In this document: positions 5,179-11,545 of the stretch, piece after piece | How the letters are laid out: each line of letters opens with the position of its first letter | How positions within the stretch are numbered: the stretch's first letter is position 1 | Assembly (NCBI GenBank): GCA_038247995.1 | Contig: JBBRUG010000192.1 | Span: 1 to 11,545, forward strand | DNA from: JBBRUG01 sp038247995 | GTDB taxonomy: Bacteria; Chloroflexota; Chloroflexia; Chloroflexales; Chloroflexaceae | Reading direction: 5' to 3' | Length of the DNA: 11,545 nt | Position numbers and translations under genes: made by a program | Notes under the pieces: generated by a model | Seen by the model: the letters and a program-made list of their open reading frames with translations, nothing else | Databases searched by the model: none | Told to the model about the DNA's origin: nothing

Positions 5179-6894
5179 ATGGCAAAGTTCAGACGGGCGC
5201 GACGCCCGTGGCAACCAGGTGAATGGTCAACCCGCAAGCTGCTCGATGCTTTGAGCGAACTGTATCAACTCCTGCGCACACCCCGCCCGATCGACGATCT
5301 CCTGCAGGCAATCCTCGCCACAGCACTCCATTGCGTACCGGGTGCGCAACGCGGCAGCTTGATGGTGGTAGCCGATAATCAACTCCGCTATCGCGCAACT
5401 GTAGGCTATGACCTGGAGCAGTTGCGCCCGGTGGGCATGCCCGCCGACCTGATTTATACCACGGTACTCCATTGCAAGCGTAGCGTCCAGGTCTATGATT
5501 ACACTGAATGGGACGCCGCGAACCTGGATGCGAAGACGGTTGCGATCCTGCGCGAACACGGCAATATCGAGGCGATTCGCTCGTCGTTGGTGACGAGTAT
5601 TCTGGTGAGTGGGCGCTTCTACGGCACGCTGGTGCTCGATAACTTACGCAGCTACGCCCCATTTCCGGCGAAGGCCCGCACCCTGGCCCAGCTCTTTGCC
5701 GATCAGGCTGGAACATTGATCGAGCAGGCCGAACTGCTTGAACAGGTGCGCCAGGCCAATAGCCAACTCATTGAAGCCGAACGGCTGGCAACGCTGGGCC
5801 GCTTCATCGCCAGTATTGCCCACGAAATCAATAACCCGCTGACGGCCGTGATTGGTTATGCCGATTTCCTGGCCTTTAAGGGGCTTGATCAGGAAAGCCA
5901 GGAACTGCTGGCCCAGCTCCAATCCGGCGCCGAGCGGGTGCGGATGATTGTGCGCAACCTGCAACTCTTTGCGCGCCAGCAGAAAAACGGCGCCAGTCTG
6001 GTTGACCTAAACCTGCTGATCGAGCAAGCCTTAACCCTCAAGCGCGGCGAGTTTACCCTCGATCAGGTTATGGTGCGCCACAAGCACGCTGTAGATCTGC
6101 CGTTGCTCTGGGCCGACGGCGGCGCGTTGAGCCAGGTATTGCTCAACCTGATCGGGAATGCACAGTATGTTTTGCGCGAACAACCCCTGCCGCGCCTGCT
6201 CAGCATCCGGAGTCAGGTTGTTGGCGATGCGCCAGCCCAATACATTCAGGTGAGCTTTAGGGACAACGGCCCCGGCGTCGCGCCGACGATCCGCGAGCGC
6301 ATTTTTGAACCCTTCTTCAGCACCAAGCCGACACATGCCGGCACGGGGCTGGGGTTGAGCATTTGCCAAAAGATTGTTACTGATCACGATGGTCGCTTGT
6401 GGCTGGCACCGAGCGACACAGGCGCCACCTTTGTAATGGAGTTGCCGGTGCGCCCGGCGCCTGAAAGTGCTGCGGCAACGGCGGATGCGCGTGTCCAGAG
6501 CAGTATTTCCTCAGTAAAGGTAGTAGCGCCGCAGGGACTGTTGATCTTGGTTGTCGATGACGATCCGGCGGTTGTGGCGATGATCCGCCGCTCTTTAAGC
6601 GGAAGTAATCGGATCAGCGTGGCGCATAACGGTCTGGAAGCCTTAACGTTGTGTACGATTGAGCCGTTTGATTTGATCCTCTGCGACTTAAAGATGCCGG
6701 TGATGAATGGGCCTGAGTTCTACGAGCGCCTGCTCCAGATCAACCCGCTGCTGGCCACGAATGTGATTTTCATTAGTGGCGACACGACCAACCCCGCGAC
6801 GCGCAGCTTCCTCGAAACGTCCGGCCAACCACTGCTGAGCAAGCCATTTACCCCGACCGAACTCCATGCCGCCATCGCAGAGAATATGCTATGA
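5179..6894 (+). CDS. Soluble hybrid sensor histidine kinase: GAF, HisKA, HATPase, receiver
   Basis: The 571-aa protein has no membrane segment, so it senses a cytoplasmic signal. A GAF domain occupies about residues 28-178. The HisKA H-box is at about 203-225 (IASIAHEINNPLTAVIGY, phospho-acceptor His215). The HATPase domain has an N-box at Asn323/Asn327, DNGPGV from Asp362 and an FEPFFSTKPTHAGTGLGLSI lid. A receiver domain (about 453-571) has Asp460/Asp461, phospho-acceptor Asp503 in LILCDLKMP, and Lys555. It can therefore autophosphorylate and pass phosphate to its own receiver; no separate response regulator is next to it. The ATG at 5179 is the first possible start after an in-frame TAA and has no Shine-Dalgarno. 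A perfect hairpin covers codons 5-11. The GAF ligand cannot be predicted. Confidence 0.93.
   Translation: MAKFRRARRPWQPGEWSTRKLLDALSELYQLLRTPRPIDDLLQAILATALHCVPGAQRGSLMVVADNQLRYRATVGYDLEQLRPVGMPADLIYTTVLHCKRSVQVYDYTEWDAANLDAKTVAILREHGNIEAIRSSLVTSILVSGRFYGTLVLDNLRSYAPFPAKARTLAQLFADQAGTLIEQAELLEQVRQANSQLIEAERLATLGRFIASIAHEINNPLTAVIGYADFLAFKGLDQESQELLAQLQSGAERVRMIVRNLQLFARQQKNGASLVDLNLLIEQALTLKRGEFTLDQVMVRHKHAVDLPLLWADGGALSQVLLNLIGNAQYVLREQPLPRLLSIRSQVVGDAPAQYIQVSFRDNGPGVAPTIRERIFEPFFSTKPTHAGTGLGLSICQKIVTDHDGRLWLAPSDTGATFVMELPVRPAPESAAATADARVQSSISSVKVVAPQGLLILVVDDDPAVVAMIRRSLSGSNRISVAHNGLEALTLCTIEPFDLILCDLKMPVMNGPEFYERLLQINPLLATNVIFISGDTTNPATRSFLETSGQPLLSKPFTPTELHAAIAENML
5193..5209 (+). other. 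Perfect hairpin in the first codons of the kinase gene
   Basis: ACGGGCG and CGCCCGT are perfect complementary arms around CGA. A GC-rich stem this close to a start codon without a Shine-Dalgarno might lower or control translation. It may also be chance in GC-rich coding sequence. Confidence 0.4.
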
Positions 6895-6902
6895 TGGCGA
6901 AA

Positions 6903-6943
6903 CCGAGAATCAAGAACTAAGAACCGAGTGCCGCGTGACGCGG
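6903..6943. repeat. Short heptamer run and small hairpin after the kinase gene
   Basis: CCGAGAA, TCAAGAA, CTAAGAA and CCGAGTG form a 7-bp periodic run at 6903-6930, starting nine bases after the kinase stop. Directly behind it CCGCG-TGA-CGCGG (6931-6943) can form a stem, but no T-run follows, so it is at best a weak terminator. Confidence 0.55.
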
Positions 6944-6962
6944 GGCGAGAAAGCGGCTCACT

Positions 6963-7643
6963 ATGGCAGGTGATCAGCAGTTTGGCGCAGCAATGCGCAA
7001 GCTTGATGCGGCGCTGCAAGAATTAGCGGCCACCGCTGCGGCGGAGCCATCGGCAGAGGCCGCGCCGGCACAAGCGCTTCCACAGCCGGAAGCGCAACTG
7101 CCTGGCGCACCAGCGCTCGCCGGTGCAGCAGAGCGCGAACAAGCCGGAGCGCCGAACGCCCATGAAGCTGTTCCGCCCGCAGCACCTGCAGCGCCAACGA
7201 CTGAAGCGCTGACGCGACTGTTCGTGGGAACAGCGCTACTGGGCCTCGATGGCCTGGGCGCGCGCTCGGCCACATGGGAAGCCGCCGCCGGAATTGCGCG
7301 CCGCCCTGAACCGCCGGCGCCTGCCGAAGGCGCGATCGGGTCGGGGCGTTTTCGCTATGCGCTGATCGGCTGGCTCTTCGAGAGCGAGGCGCGCCTACGC
7401 CCACAGGGCAACCCGATTAGCTGGTTACGCGCGGTTGTGCTGTATATGTTCAGCACCGTTTTCGCCGTGCTGATCGAACTGCTGCCGTTGCCACGCCCAG
7501 GGGTGCGCCGCAACAAGCGCATAGCTGCCGAACCGACGGATGAAGATACCCGACGCTGGATCAACCGCGGGCTGGCGGAAGAGGCGCACAGCCGCCGCTT
7601 CACGCAAGCGGCCCTGGGCGATCTGACTGAAGGGTGGCACTGA
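6963..7643 (+). CDS. Unrecognised Ala/Pro-rich protein with one predicted membrane helix
   Basis: I do not recognise this 226-aa protein. Residues 1-20 could form a short amphipathic helix. Residues 25-80 are rich in Ala, Pro, Glu and Gln and probably disordered. A small mixed region (81-153) includes EALTRLFVGTALLGLDGLGA. Residues 155-175 (WLRAVVLYMFSTVFAVLIEL) look like one membrane helix. The tail (180-226) is charged and starts with the basic VRRNKR. With no signal peptide, the N-terminal part probably faces the cytoplasm if the positive-inside rule holds only loosely; the basic tail argues for the tail being cytoplasmic too, which would suggest a hairpin or membrane-associated helix. Steady third-position GC and one long uninterrupted frame support a real gene. 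The start at 6963 has only a weak GAGA-like upstream site. It could be cotranscribed with the kinase 68 bp upstream. Confidence 0.7.
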   Translation: MAGDQQFGAAMRKLDAALQELAATAAAEPSAEAAPAQALPQPEAQLPGAPALAGAAEREQAGAPNAHEAVPPAAPAAPTTEALTRLFVGTALLGLDGLGARSATWEAAAGIARRPEPPAPAEGAIGSGRFRYALIGWLFESEARLRPQGNPISWLRAVVLYMFSTVFAVLIELLPLPRPGVRRNKRIAAEPTDEDTRRWINRGLAEEAHSRRFTQAALGDLTEGWH

Positions 7644-8036
7644 AGCACTAAAGGAATCAGAGCACTGCGAGTATCCGCGTTGGATTGAGGCATTGCGCGT
7701 AGTTCCCTACCCTGGTGCTGGATGCCCGCTTGCGCGGGCATGACGCGGAGGAATGTTGGTATTGCTTGGCGTCCCCGTGTACGCGGGAACCCAGCAAAAG
7801 AACTCGGACAGTGTACTACATTGCTCAGATCGATTGAACTTACACAACCAGGCGCGAGCGCAGCGCGCTACCCGGTTCAGTGGCCTCTGCGGCTCAGTCA
7901 TGCTGCTCAGTGTACTAAGTCTCTGGGCCGTTTGGAGCGTAACCCCATCCGGATCACGTTAGGGATCTTCCCGCACTGGCCTTTACCCCAAAACTTGATC
8001 CCTGAAGTGTGCAAGCTATTCACATGGAGAGTCCGC
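7644..8036. other. 393-bp spacer with two REP-like hairpins and small repeats
   Basis: No gene is supported here. A frame open from 7722 runs into the next gene, but its start lies in a REP-like hairpin and its first 105 codons resemble no protein I know. Besides the two hairpins (7719-7793), CAGTGTACTA occurs directly repeated at 7809-7818 and 7908-7917. AGGGATC (7961-7967) and GATCCCT (7997-8003) form an inverted repeat close to the next start. No tRNA-like cloverleaf and no strong promoter were found. Confidence 0.6.
7719..7793. repeat. Pair of REP-like palindromes
   Basis: ATGCCCGC-TTGC-GCGGGCAT (7722-7741) is a perfect 8-bp stem with a four-base loop, flanked by CTGG and GACG. About 25 bp later TGGCGTCCCCG (7767-7777) and CGGGAACCCA (7784-7793) form an imperfect palindrome of the same style. 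The consensus resembles the CTGGATTCCCGC-loop-GCGGGAATGAC elements scattered through many bacterial genomes. No transposase of the RAYT type is present in the window. Confidence 0.7.
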
Positions 8037-8729
8037 ATGTTCATGGTGATCTTTGATGTTGCGCCGCACCAGGCGCATTGGGATGCGTATTTGCATGTGG
8101 CCGGGTTGTTGCGCCCGGAGATCCAGCAGATCCGCGGCTTCATTGCGAACGAGCGCTTCAAGAATATTGCGCACAATGAGCAGATCCTTTCGCTCTCAAG
8201 CTGGGGAGATGAAAAAGCACTGATCCGTTGGCGCACGCACGCCCGGCATCACGATGCGCAGGAACAGGGCCGGTCGCTCATTTTTACCGATTACCGGTTG
8301 CGCGTCGGCGAAGTAATCAGCGACACAGCGTGGCCCGGCGATCAGCCATTGCCGCAACAGCGCCTCGATACGACGGAGGCAGGGTCGGCAAAGGCAGTCC
8401 TGGTGATCGAGCTCGACACTGCTGAGGCGCCGGAGGCGCTGTACGAGCAGTTGGGGGCTGCGCTACCGCAGGCGGGCGCTGCTACGCCGGCGGGTTGGGT
8501 GGAAAGCACCGGGTTCAGCCGCATCCCCGACGGCGGCAAGCAGGCCTTCCTGTTGGGCTGGACAAACGCCGCAGCAGCCGACACCTGGTACGCTGAGCGG
8601 ATCGCGCCCCTGGCCGACCCGACGCTGCGCTGCCGTATCGTACGCATTCTTCGCCACTACGGCCTGCGTGATCGAGCGGAAGCTACGCAATACTATCCTG
8701 AGGTTATGGCCGAAGGCGCCATTTGGTAA
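8037..8729 (+). CDS. Tandem ABM-fold (antibiotic biosynthesis monooxygenase-like) protein
   Basis: The 230-aa protein appears to hold two ferredoxin-like dimeric alpha/beta-barrel domains. The first (about 1-96) has MVIFDVAPHQAHWDAYL, then GFIANERF, then WGDEKALIRWRTHARHHDAQ, the usual ABM pattern. The second (about 118-215) is more diverged, with AFLLGWTNAAAADTWYAE followed by RCRIVRILRHYGLRDR. YRLRVGEV at 86-93 and CRIVRILRHYGL at 199-210 look like matching end strands. ABM proteins include quinone-forming monooxygenases and haem-degrading enzymes, but many have unknown roles, and no catalytic residues can be assigned here. The start is set by GGAGA at 8026-8030, six bases before the ATG, and the frame upstream is non-coding. 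It lies 258 bp before the CoxL-like gene; shared function is only a guess. Confidence 0.8.
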   Translation: MFMVIFDVAPHQAHWDAYLHVAGLLRPEIQQIRGFIANERFKNIAHNEQILSLSSWGDEKALIRWRTHARHHDAQEQGRSLIFTDYRLRVGEVISDTAWPGDQPLPQQRLDTTEAGSAKAVLVIELDTAEAPEALYEQLGAALPQAGAATPAGWVESTGFSRIPDGGKQAFLLGWTNAAAADTWYAERIAPLADPTLRCRIVRILRHYGLRDRAEATQYYPEVMAEGAIW

Positions 8730-8831
8730 GAGGCTGTCTGAAACAGGTTTCGTGACGCACTCCCCATGTCGCGCCCGCACAGGCAGGCGTCCACAGCGTT
8801 GCGCTGGCTGCGCGTATGCTCCTGTTCGCAT

Positions 8832-8861
8832 TTGTCCAAATCTATCAATTGCGGGTACCAT
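8832..8861 (+). promoter_or_regulatory. Candidate promoter for the CoxL-like gene
   Basis: TTGTCC (8832-8837) and TACCAT (8856-8861) each match the sigma-70 consensus in four of six positions and are 18 bp apart. The leader to the ATG at 8988 would be about 120 bases. The rest of the 8730-8987 spacer shows GAAACAGGTTTC (8740-8751), a small palindrome, and GCGATCGC at 8933-8940. Confidence 0.3.
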
Positions 8862-8987
8862 GGAGTAATCTGGTTTATCTGATTGCCAAAAAGACTCTGG
8901 GCGAGCATTTCGATCCGCCGCGCCCCCTATGGGCGATCGCCATTTTGGGTTGTTTCTTTTGCCTTTTGCATTGATGAAAGGTTTCCC

Positions 8988-11333
8988 ATGGCTTACGCTG
9001 CCCTGATCGGCGCCGAAGTAAAACGCAACGAAGATCCGCGCTTGATTCGCGGCGCCGGCGCGTATGTCGGCGATCTGAAATTGCCGGGCATGCTCCATGT
9101 CATTCTGGTGCGCAGCCCGCACGCCCACGCTAACATCGGCACGATCGATACTGCAGCGGCCCTGGCGGTTCCCGGTGTGACGGCCGTCTTTACCGCCGCT
9201 GATCTAGCCGATCTCTGCGATCCCATGCCGCTGGCCAGTTCCGGCGAGGGCGGCGGCAGTGGCGGGGATTATGCCGGGCGGGTGCGCTATGTGCTCGCCA
9301 CCGACGTTGTGCGTCACGTCGGTGAGCCGGTGGCGGCCGTGCTCGCTACCAACTTCGAGGCCGCAATTGATGGCGCTGCTGCGGTGGATGTAGACTGGCA
9401 ACCGCTGCCCGCCGTCAGCGATATGCTGCGCACGCTCGAAGACGATGCGCCGCGCGTCTTTGCCGGAATGGCGAACAATATCGACCATCGGCGCGCCCGC
9501 CGCAAGGGCGACACCGAGGCTGCCTTCGCCGCCGCCCACCGCATCGTGAAGCAGCGCATGGCCAACCAGCGCGTATTTGGGATGCCGCTGGAGGGTCGCG
9601 CTGTGGCCGCCACGCCCGATCCGGTTACCGGCGGGGTGACGCTCTGGACGAGCACGCAGACGCCGCACCAGATCCGCAGCGAGGTGGCCAAGGTCGCCCG
9701 CATGGAAGAGAACCAGATCCGCGTGATCGCGCCCGATGTGGGCGGCGGCTTTGGGGTGAAGATCGGGATTTACCCCGAAGAGCCGCTGCTCGCCGCGCTT
9801 TCGCGCAAGCTCGCTACGCCGCTGCGCTGGGTCGAGGATCGCCTGGAGCATGTGCAGGCCACCACTCACGGGCGCGGCCAGATCTGCGACATGGAAGCCG
9901 CTGTTGAGGCCGACGGCACCGTCACGGCGCTGCGCATGCGCGTCATCGGCGACCTGGGCGCGTATCCGCTGGCGCCCGGCCTGCCCGACCTAACCACCGC
10001 GATGGCGACAGGCGTATATCACATTCCCAATATCGATCTGGAAGCGGTTTGCGTCTACACGCATACCACGCCGGTGGCGGCTTATCGCGGCGCAGGCCGG
10101 CCCGAGGCGGCCTACTATATCGAGCGTATGATGAACATCATCGCCGCCGAACTGGACATGGATCCGGCCGTCATACGGCGCAAGAACTTCATCCCGCCCG
10201 ACGCCTTCCCCTACAAAACGCCCACCGGGCTAACCTACGACAGCGGCGAATATGATCGCGCACTGACGAAGGCGTTGGAGATTGCGGGGTATGAGGCATT
10301 GCGTAAGGAGCAAGCCGAACGGCGACGGACGACCGACGACGGACAGACGTCGTCTGTGGTCAGTGGTTCGTCGTCTCTACTCGGTATCGGCTTGGCCTGT
10401 TACGTGGAGATGTGCGGCTTCGGGCCGTACGAGAGCGCCCAGGTGAAGGTGGAACCGAGCGGCAGTGTTACCGTGACAACCGGTATTTCGCCGCACGGCC
10501 AGGGCACCGGCACGACATTTGCGCAGATTGTCGCCGACCAGCTTGGCGCTGATTTTGGGCGGATCGTGGTGAAACACGGCGACACGGCCACAACACCGAT
10601 GGGCGTGGGCACAATGGGATCGCGCTCACTGGCGGTGGGCGGAGGGGCGCTGGTGCGCGCCGTGGCGAAGGTGCGCGAGAAGGCGCGCCAGATTGCGGCG
10701 CATATGCTCGAAGCAAACCTCGACGATGTGGAACTGACTGAAGGCAGGTACCAGGTGCGCGGCGCTCCCGACAGCGCAATCACGCTGACGGAGATCGCCC
10801 GCCGCGCCTATAGCCGCAACCTGCCGACGGAGATCGACGCCGGACTGGAGGCGACCGACTACTTCCGACCCGCCGAATTGATCTATCCCTTCGGCGCGCA
10901 CGTAGCAGTGGTAGAAGTAGATATCGACACCGGCGTGGTGCGCGTGCGCAACTACTTCTCGGTAGACGACTGCGGGCCACGGATCAGCCCAATGATCGTC
11001 GCTGGGCAGATTCACGGTGGGCTCGCCCAGGGCATTGCCCAGGCGCTGCTTGAAGAGGTGGTCTACGACGAGAACGGCCAGTTGCTCAGCGGCTCGTTGA
11101 TGGATTATGCCATCCCGCGCGCCGATCTCTTCCCGGCCTTCACGCTCGACAAGACCGAAACGCCCACGCCGCTCAACCCGCTCGGCGTGAAGGGCATCGG
11201 CGAGGCGGCGACAATCGGCTCGACACCGGCGATTGCCAATGCCGTAATCGACGCTCTAAGCCACCTGAATGTGCGTCACGTAGACATCCCGCTCCGCTCG
11301 GAGAAGGTCTGGCGGGCAGCACATGAACGATAA
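8988..11333 (+). CDS. Molybdenum hydroxylase large subunit, form II CoxL-like (xanthine dehydrogenase family)
   Basis: The 781-aa protein is a full-length molybdopterin-cytosine-dinucleotide-binding subunit of the xanthine dehydrogenase/aldehyde oxidase/CO dehydrogenase family. The opening (IGAEVKRNEDPRLIRGAGAY, then VGDLKLPGMLHVILVRSPHA), the GGGFGVK motif, AYRGAGR at 365-371 and KGIGEAA with the probable catalytic Glu739 are all present. Form I CO dehydrogenases carry AYRCSFR with the Cu-binding Cys; AYRGAGR marks form II, so CO oxidation should not be assumed and the substrate is open. The ATG at 8988 has AAAGG six bases upstream and opens the conserved domain; a frame open from 8883 adds 35 unrelated residues. 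Between the two molybdopterin-binding parts (446-464) lies a low-complexity insert coded by heptamers. The FAD and FeS subunits normally encoded beside it are not in view. Confidence 0.93.
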   Translation: MAYAALIGAEVKRNEDPRLIRGAGAYVGDLKLPGMLHVILVRSPHAHANIGTIDTAAALAVPGVTAVFTAADLADLCDPMPLASSGEGGGSGGDYAGRVRYVLATDVVRHVGEPVAAVLATNFEAAIDGAAAVDVDWQPLPAVSDMLRTLEDDAPRVFAGMANNIDHRRARRKGDTEAAFAAAHRIVKQRMANQRVFGMPLEGRAVAATPDPVTGGVTLWTSTQTPHQIRSEVAKVARMEENQIRVIAPDVGGGFGVKIGIYPEEPLLAALSRKLATPLRWVEDRLEHVQATTHGRGQICDMEAAVEADGTVTALRMRVIGDLGAYPLAPGLPDLTTAMATGVYHIPNIDLEAVCVYTHTTPVAAYRGAGRPEAAYYIERMMNIIAAELDMDPAVIRRKNFIPPDAFPYKTPTGLTYDSGEYDRALTKALEIAGYEALRKEQAERRRTTDDGQTSSVVSGSSSLLGIGLACYVEMCGFGPYESAQVKVEPSGSVTVTTGISPHGQGTGTTFAQIVADQLGADFGRIVVKHGDTATTPMGVGTMGSRSLAVGGGALVRAVAKVREKARQIAAHMLEANLDDVELTEGRYQVRGAPDSAITLTEIARRAYSRNLPTEIDAGLEATDYFRPAELIYPFGAHVAVVEVDIDTGVVRVRNYFSVDDCGPRISPMIVAGQIHGGLAQGIAQALLEEVVYDENGQLLSGSLMDYAIPRADLFPAFTLDKTETPTPLNPLGVKGIGEAATIGSTPAIANAVIDALSHLNVRHVDIPLRSEKVWRAAHER
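10323..10378. repeat. Heptamer block inside the CoxL-like gene, inverted at its centre
   Basis: Eight 7-bp units run without gap: CGACGGA, CGACCGA, CGACGGA, CAGACGT, then CGTCTGT, GGTCAGT, GGTTCGT and CGTCTCT. The second half is roughly the reverse complement of the style of the first, so the RNA or single strand could fold back. It encodes a Thr/Asp/Ser-rich loop (residues 446-464) absent from the usual family spacing. At 56 bp it is not a multiple of three, yet the gene stays open. Confidence 0.7.
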
Positions 11334-11353
11334 AGCGGGAAACGGGAAAACGA
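11333..11353. repeat. Three-unit heptamer run on the CoxL-like stop codon
   Basis: AAGCGGG, AAACGGG and AAAACGA follow in 7-bp steps beginning at the last base of the TAA stop. Short and degenerate; meaningful mainly because other arrays also abut stop codons. Confidence 0.4.
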
Positions 11354-11378
11354 AATGCCGTTCTGCCGCCCGCTGCGT

Positions 11379-11545
11379 CCTGAAGGACACAGCTCTCTGC
11401 TTGGAGCTACGCGGCTGCAGGCTGAAGCCCTTGCCGCGCCGTTCTCCCGCCTGAAGGACACAGCTCTCTGCTTGGAGCTACGCGGCTGCAGGCTGAAGCC
11501 CTTGCCGCGCCGTTCTCCCGCCTGAAGGACACAGCTCTCTGCTGG
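11379..11545. repeat. 71-bp tandem repeat, two identical copies and a partial third
   Basis: Copies at 11379-11449 and 11450-11520 are identical over 71 bp. A third starts at 11521 and is cut by the window end after 25 bases, where CTGCTGG replaces CTGCTTGG, a one-base loss. The unit opens CCTGAAGGACACAGCTCTC and contains GAGCTACGCGGCTGCAGG and GGCTGAAGCCCTTGCCGCGCC. No protein is expected: a minus-strand frame across part of it has no recognisable content. Confidence 0.95.

Noticed and set aside
6931..6943. Rho-independent terminator after the kinase
   Set aside because: The stem is only 5 bp and no T-run follows.
7809..7917. Direct repeat CAGTGTACTA twice, 99 bp apart, as transposition footprints
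   Set aside because: The segment between the copies has no inverted ends or mobile-element features; ten bases in a spacer may be chance.
7722..8036. 105-residue N-terminal extension of the ABM protein
   Set aside because: Its start lies in a REP-like hairpin and the translation looks non-coding. GGAGA and the domain start support 8037.
8730..8760. Possible insertion-sequence end (GAGGCTGTCTGAAACAG)
   Set aside because: The words remind me of some IS termini, but there is no matching second end, target duplication or transposase nearby.
8883..8987. 35-residue N-terminal extension of the CoxL-like protein
   Set aside because: Family members begin at the IGA-VKR-EDPRL region, and AAAGG precedes the ATG at 8988.
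8988..11333. Bona fide CO dehydrogenase (coxL form I)
   Set aside because: The active-site loop reads AYRGAGR instead of AYRCSFR, so the copper-binding Cys is missing.

Overview
The window looks like a chromosomal segment of a GC-rich bacterium, most likely a member of Chloroflexota (Chloroflexus/Roseiflexus-like). This is an inference. It rests on the gene families present, on Shine-Dalgarno motifs that are strong at some genes and absent at others, and above all on many short 7- and 8-bp tandem arrays between and inside genes. No rRNA, tRNA, CRISPR, intact insertion sequence or phage gene was seen.

Layout, left to right. The window opens inside the 3' end of a Tet(M)-type ribosomal-protection (EF-G-like) GTPase gene (+). 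Next comes a 2-oxoacid dehydrogenase E2-like gene (+, 556-1743). It has lost the lipoyl-lysine and the catalytic His/Asp, and its linker is coded by octamer repeats. A 34-unit heptamer array fills the gap to a convergent cation diffusion facilitator gene (-, 1994-2917). Upstream of that lies an acetyl-CoA acetyltransferase (-, 3057-4238). A divergent control region of about 190 bp, with another heptamer array, two candidate promoters and a perfect palindrome, separates the thiolase from a CBS-CBS-ACT regulatory protein (+, 4427-5074). Then follow a soluble hybrid GAF histidine kinase with a receiver domain (+, 5179-6894) and an unrecognised Ala/Pro-rich protein with one membrane-like helix (+, 6963-7643). 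A 393-bp spacer holds two REP-like hairpins. After it come a tandem ABM-fold protein (+, 8037-8729) and a form II CoxL-like molybdenum hydroxylase large subunit (+, 8988-11333). The window ends in a perfect 71-bp tandem repeat.

The genes do not form one obvious pathway. Two broad themes are visible: acyl-CoA/keto-acid metabolism (E2-like protein, thiolase) and sensing (CBS-ACT protein, hybrid kinase). The CoxL-like gene lacks its usual medium and small subunit partners inside the window.

The most striking signal is the repeats. Tandem arrays with a 7-bp period but unrelated unit sequences occur at seven places: 964, 1753, 4250, 5072, 6903, 10323 and 11333. Most sit directly against a stop or start codon, and two lie inside reading frames, where they encode low-complexity protein segments. 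Two of the arrays end in the same 15-bp motif in the same relative orientation. The E2-like gene is the second highlight: it looks like a bacterial counterpart of the catalytically dead E3-binding protein (protein X).
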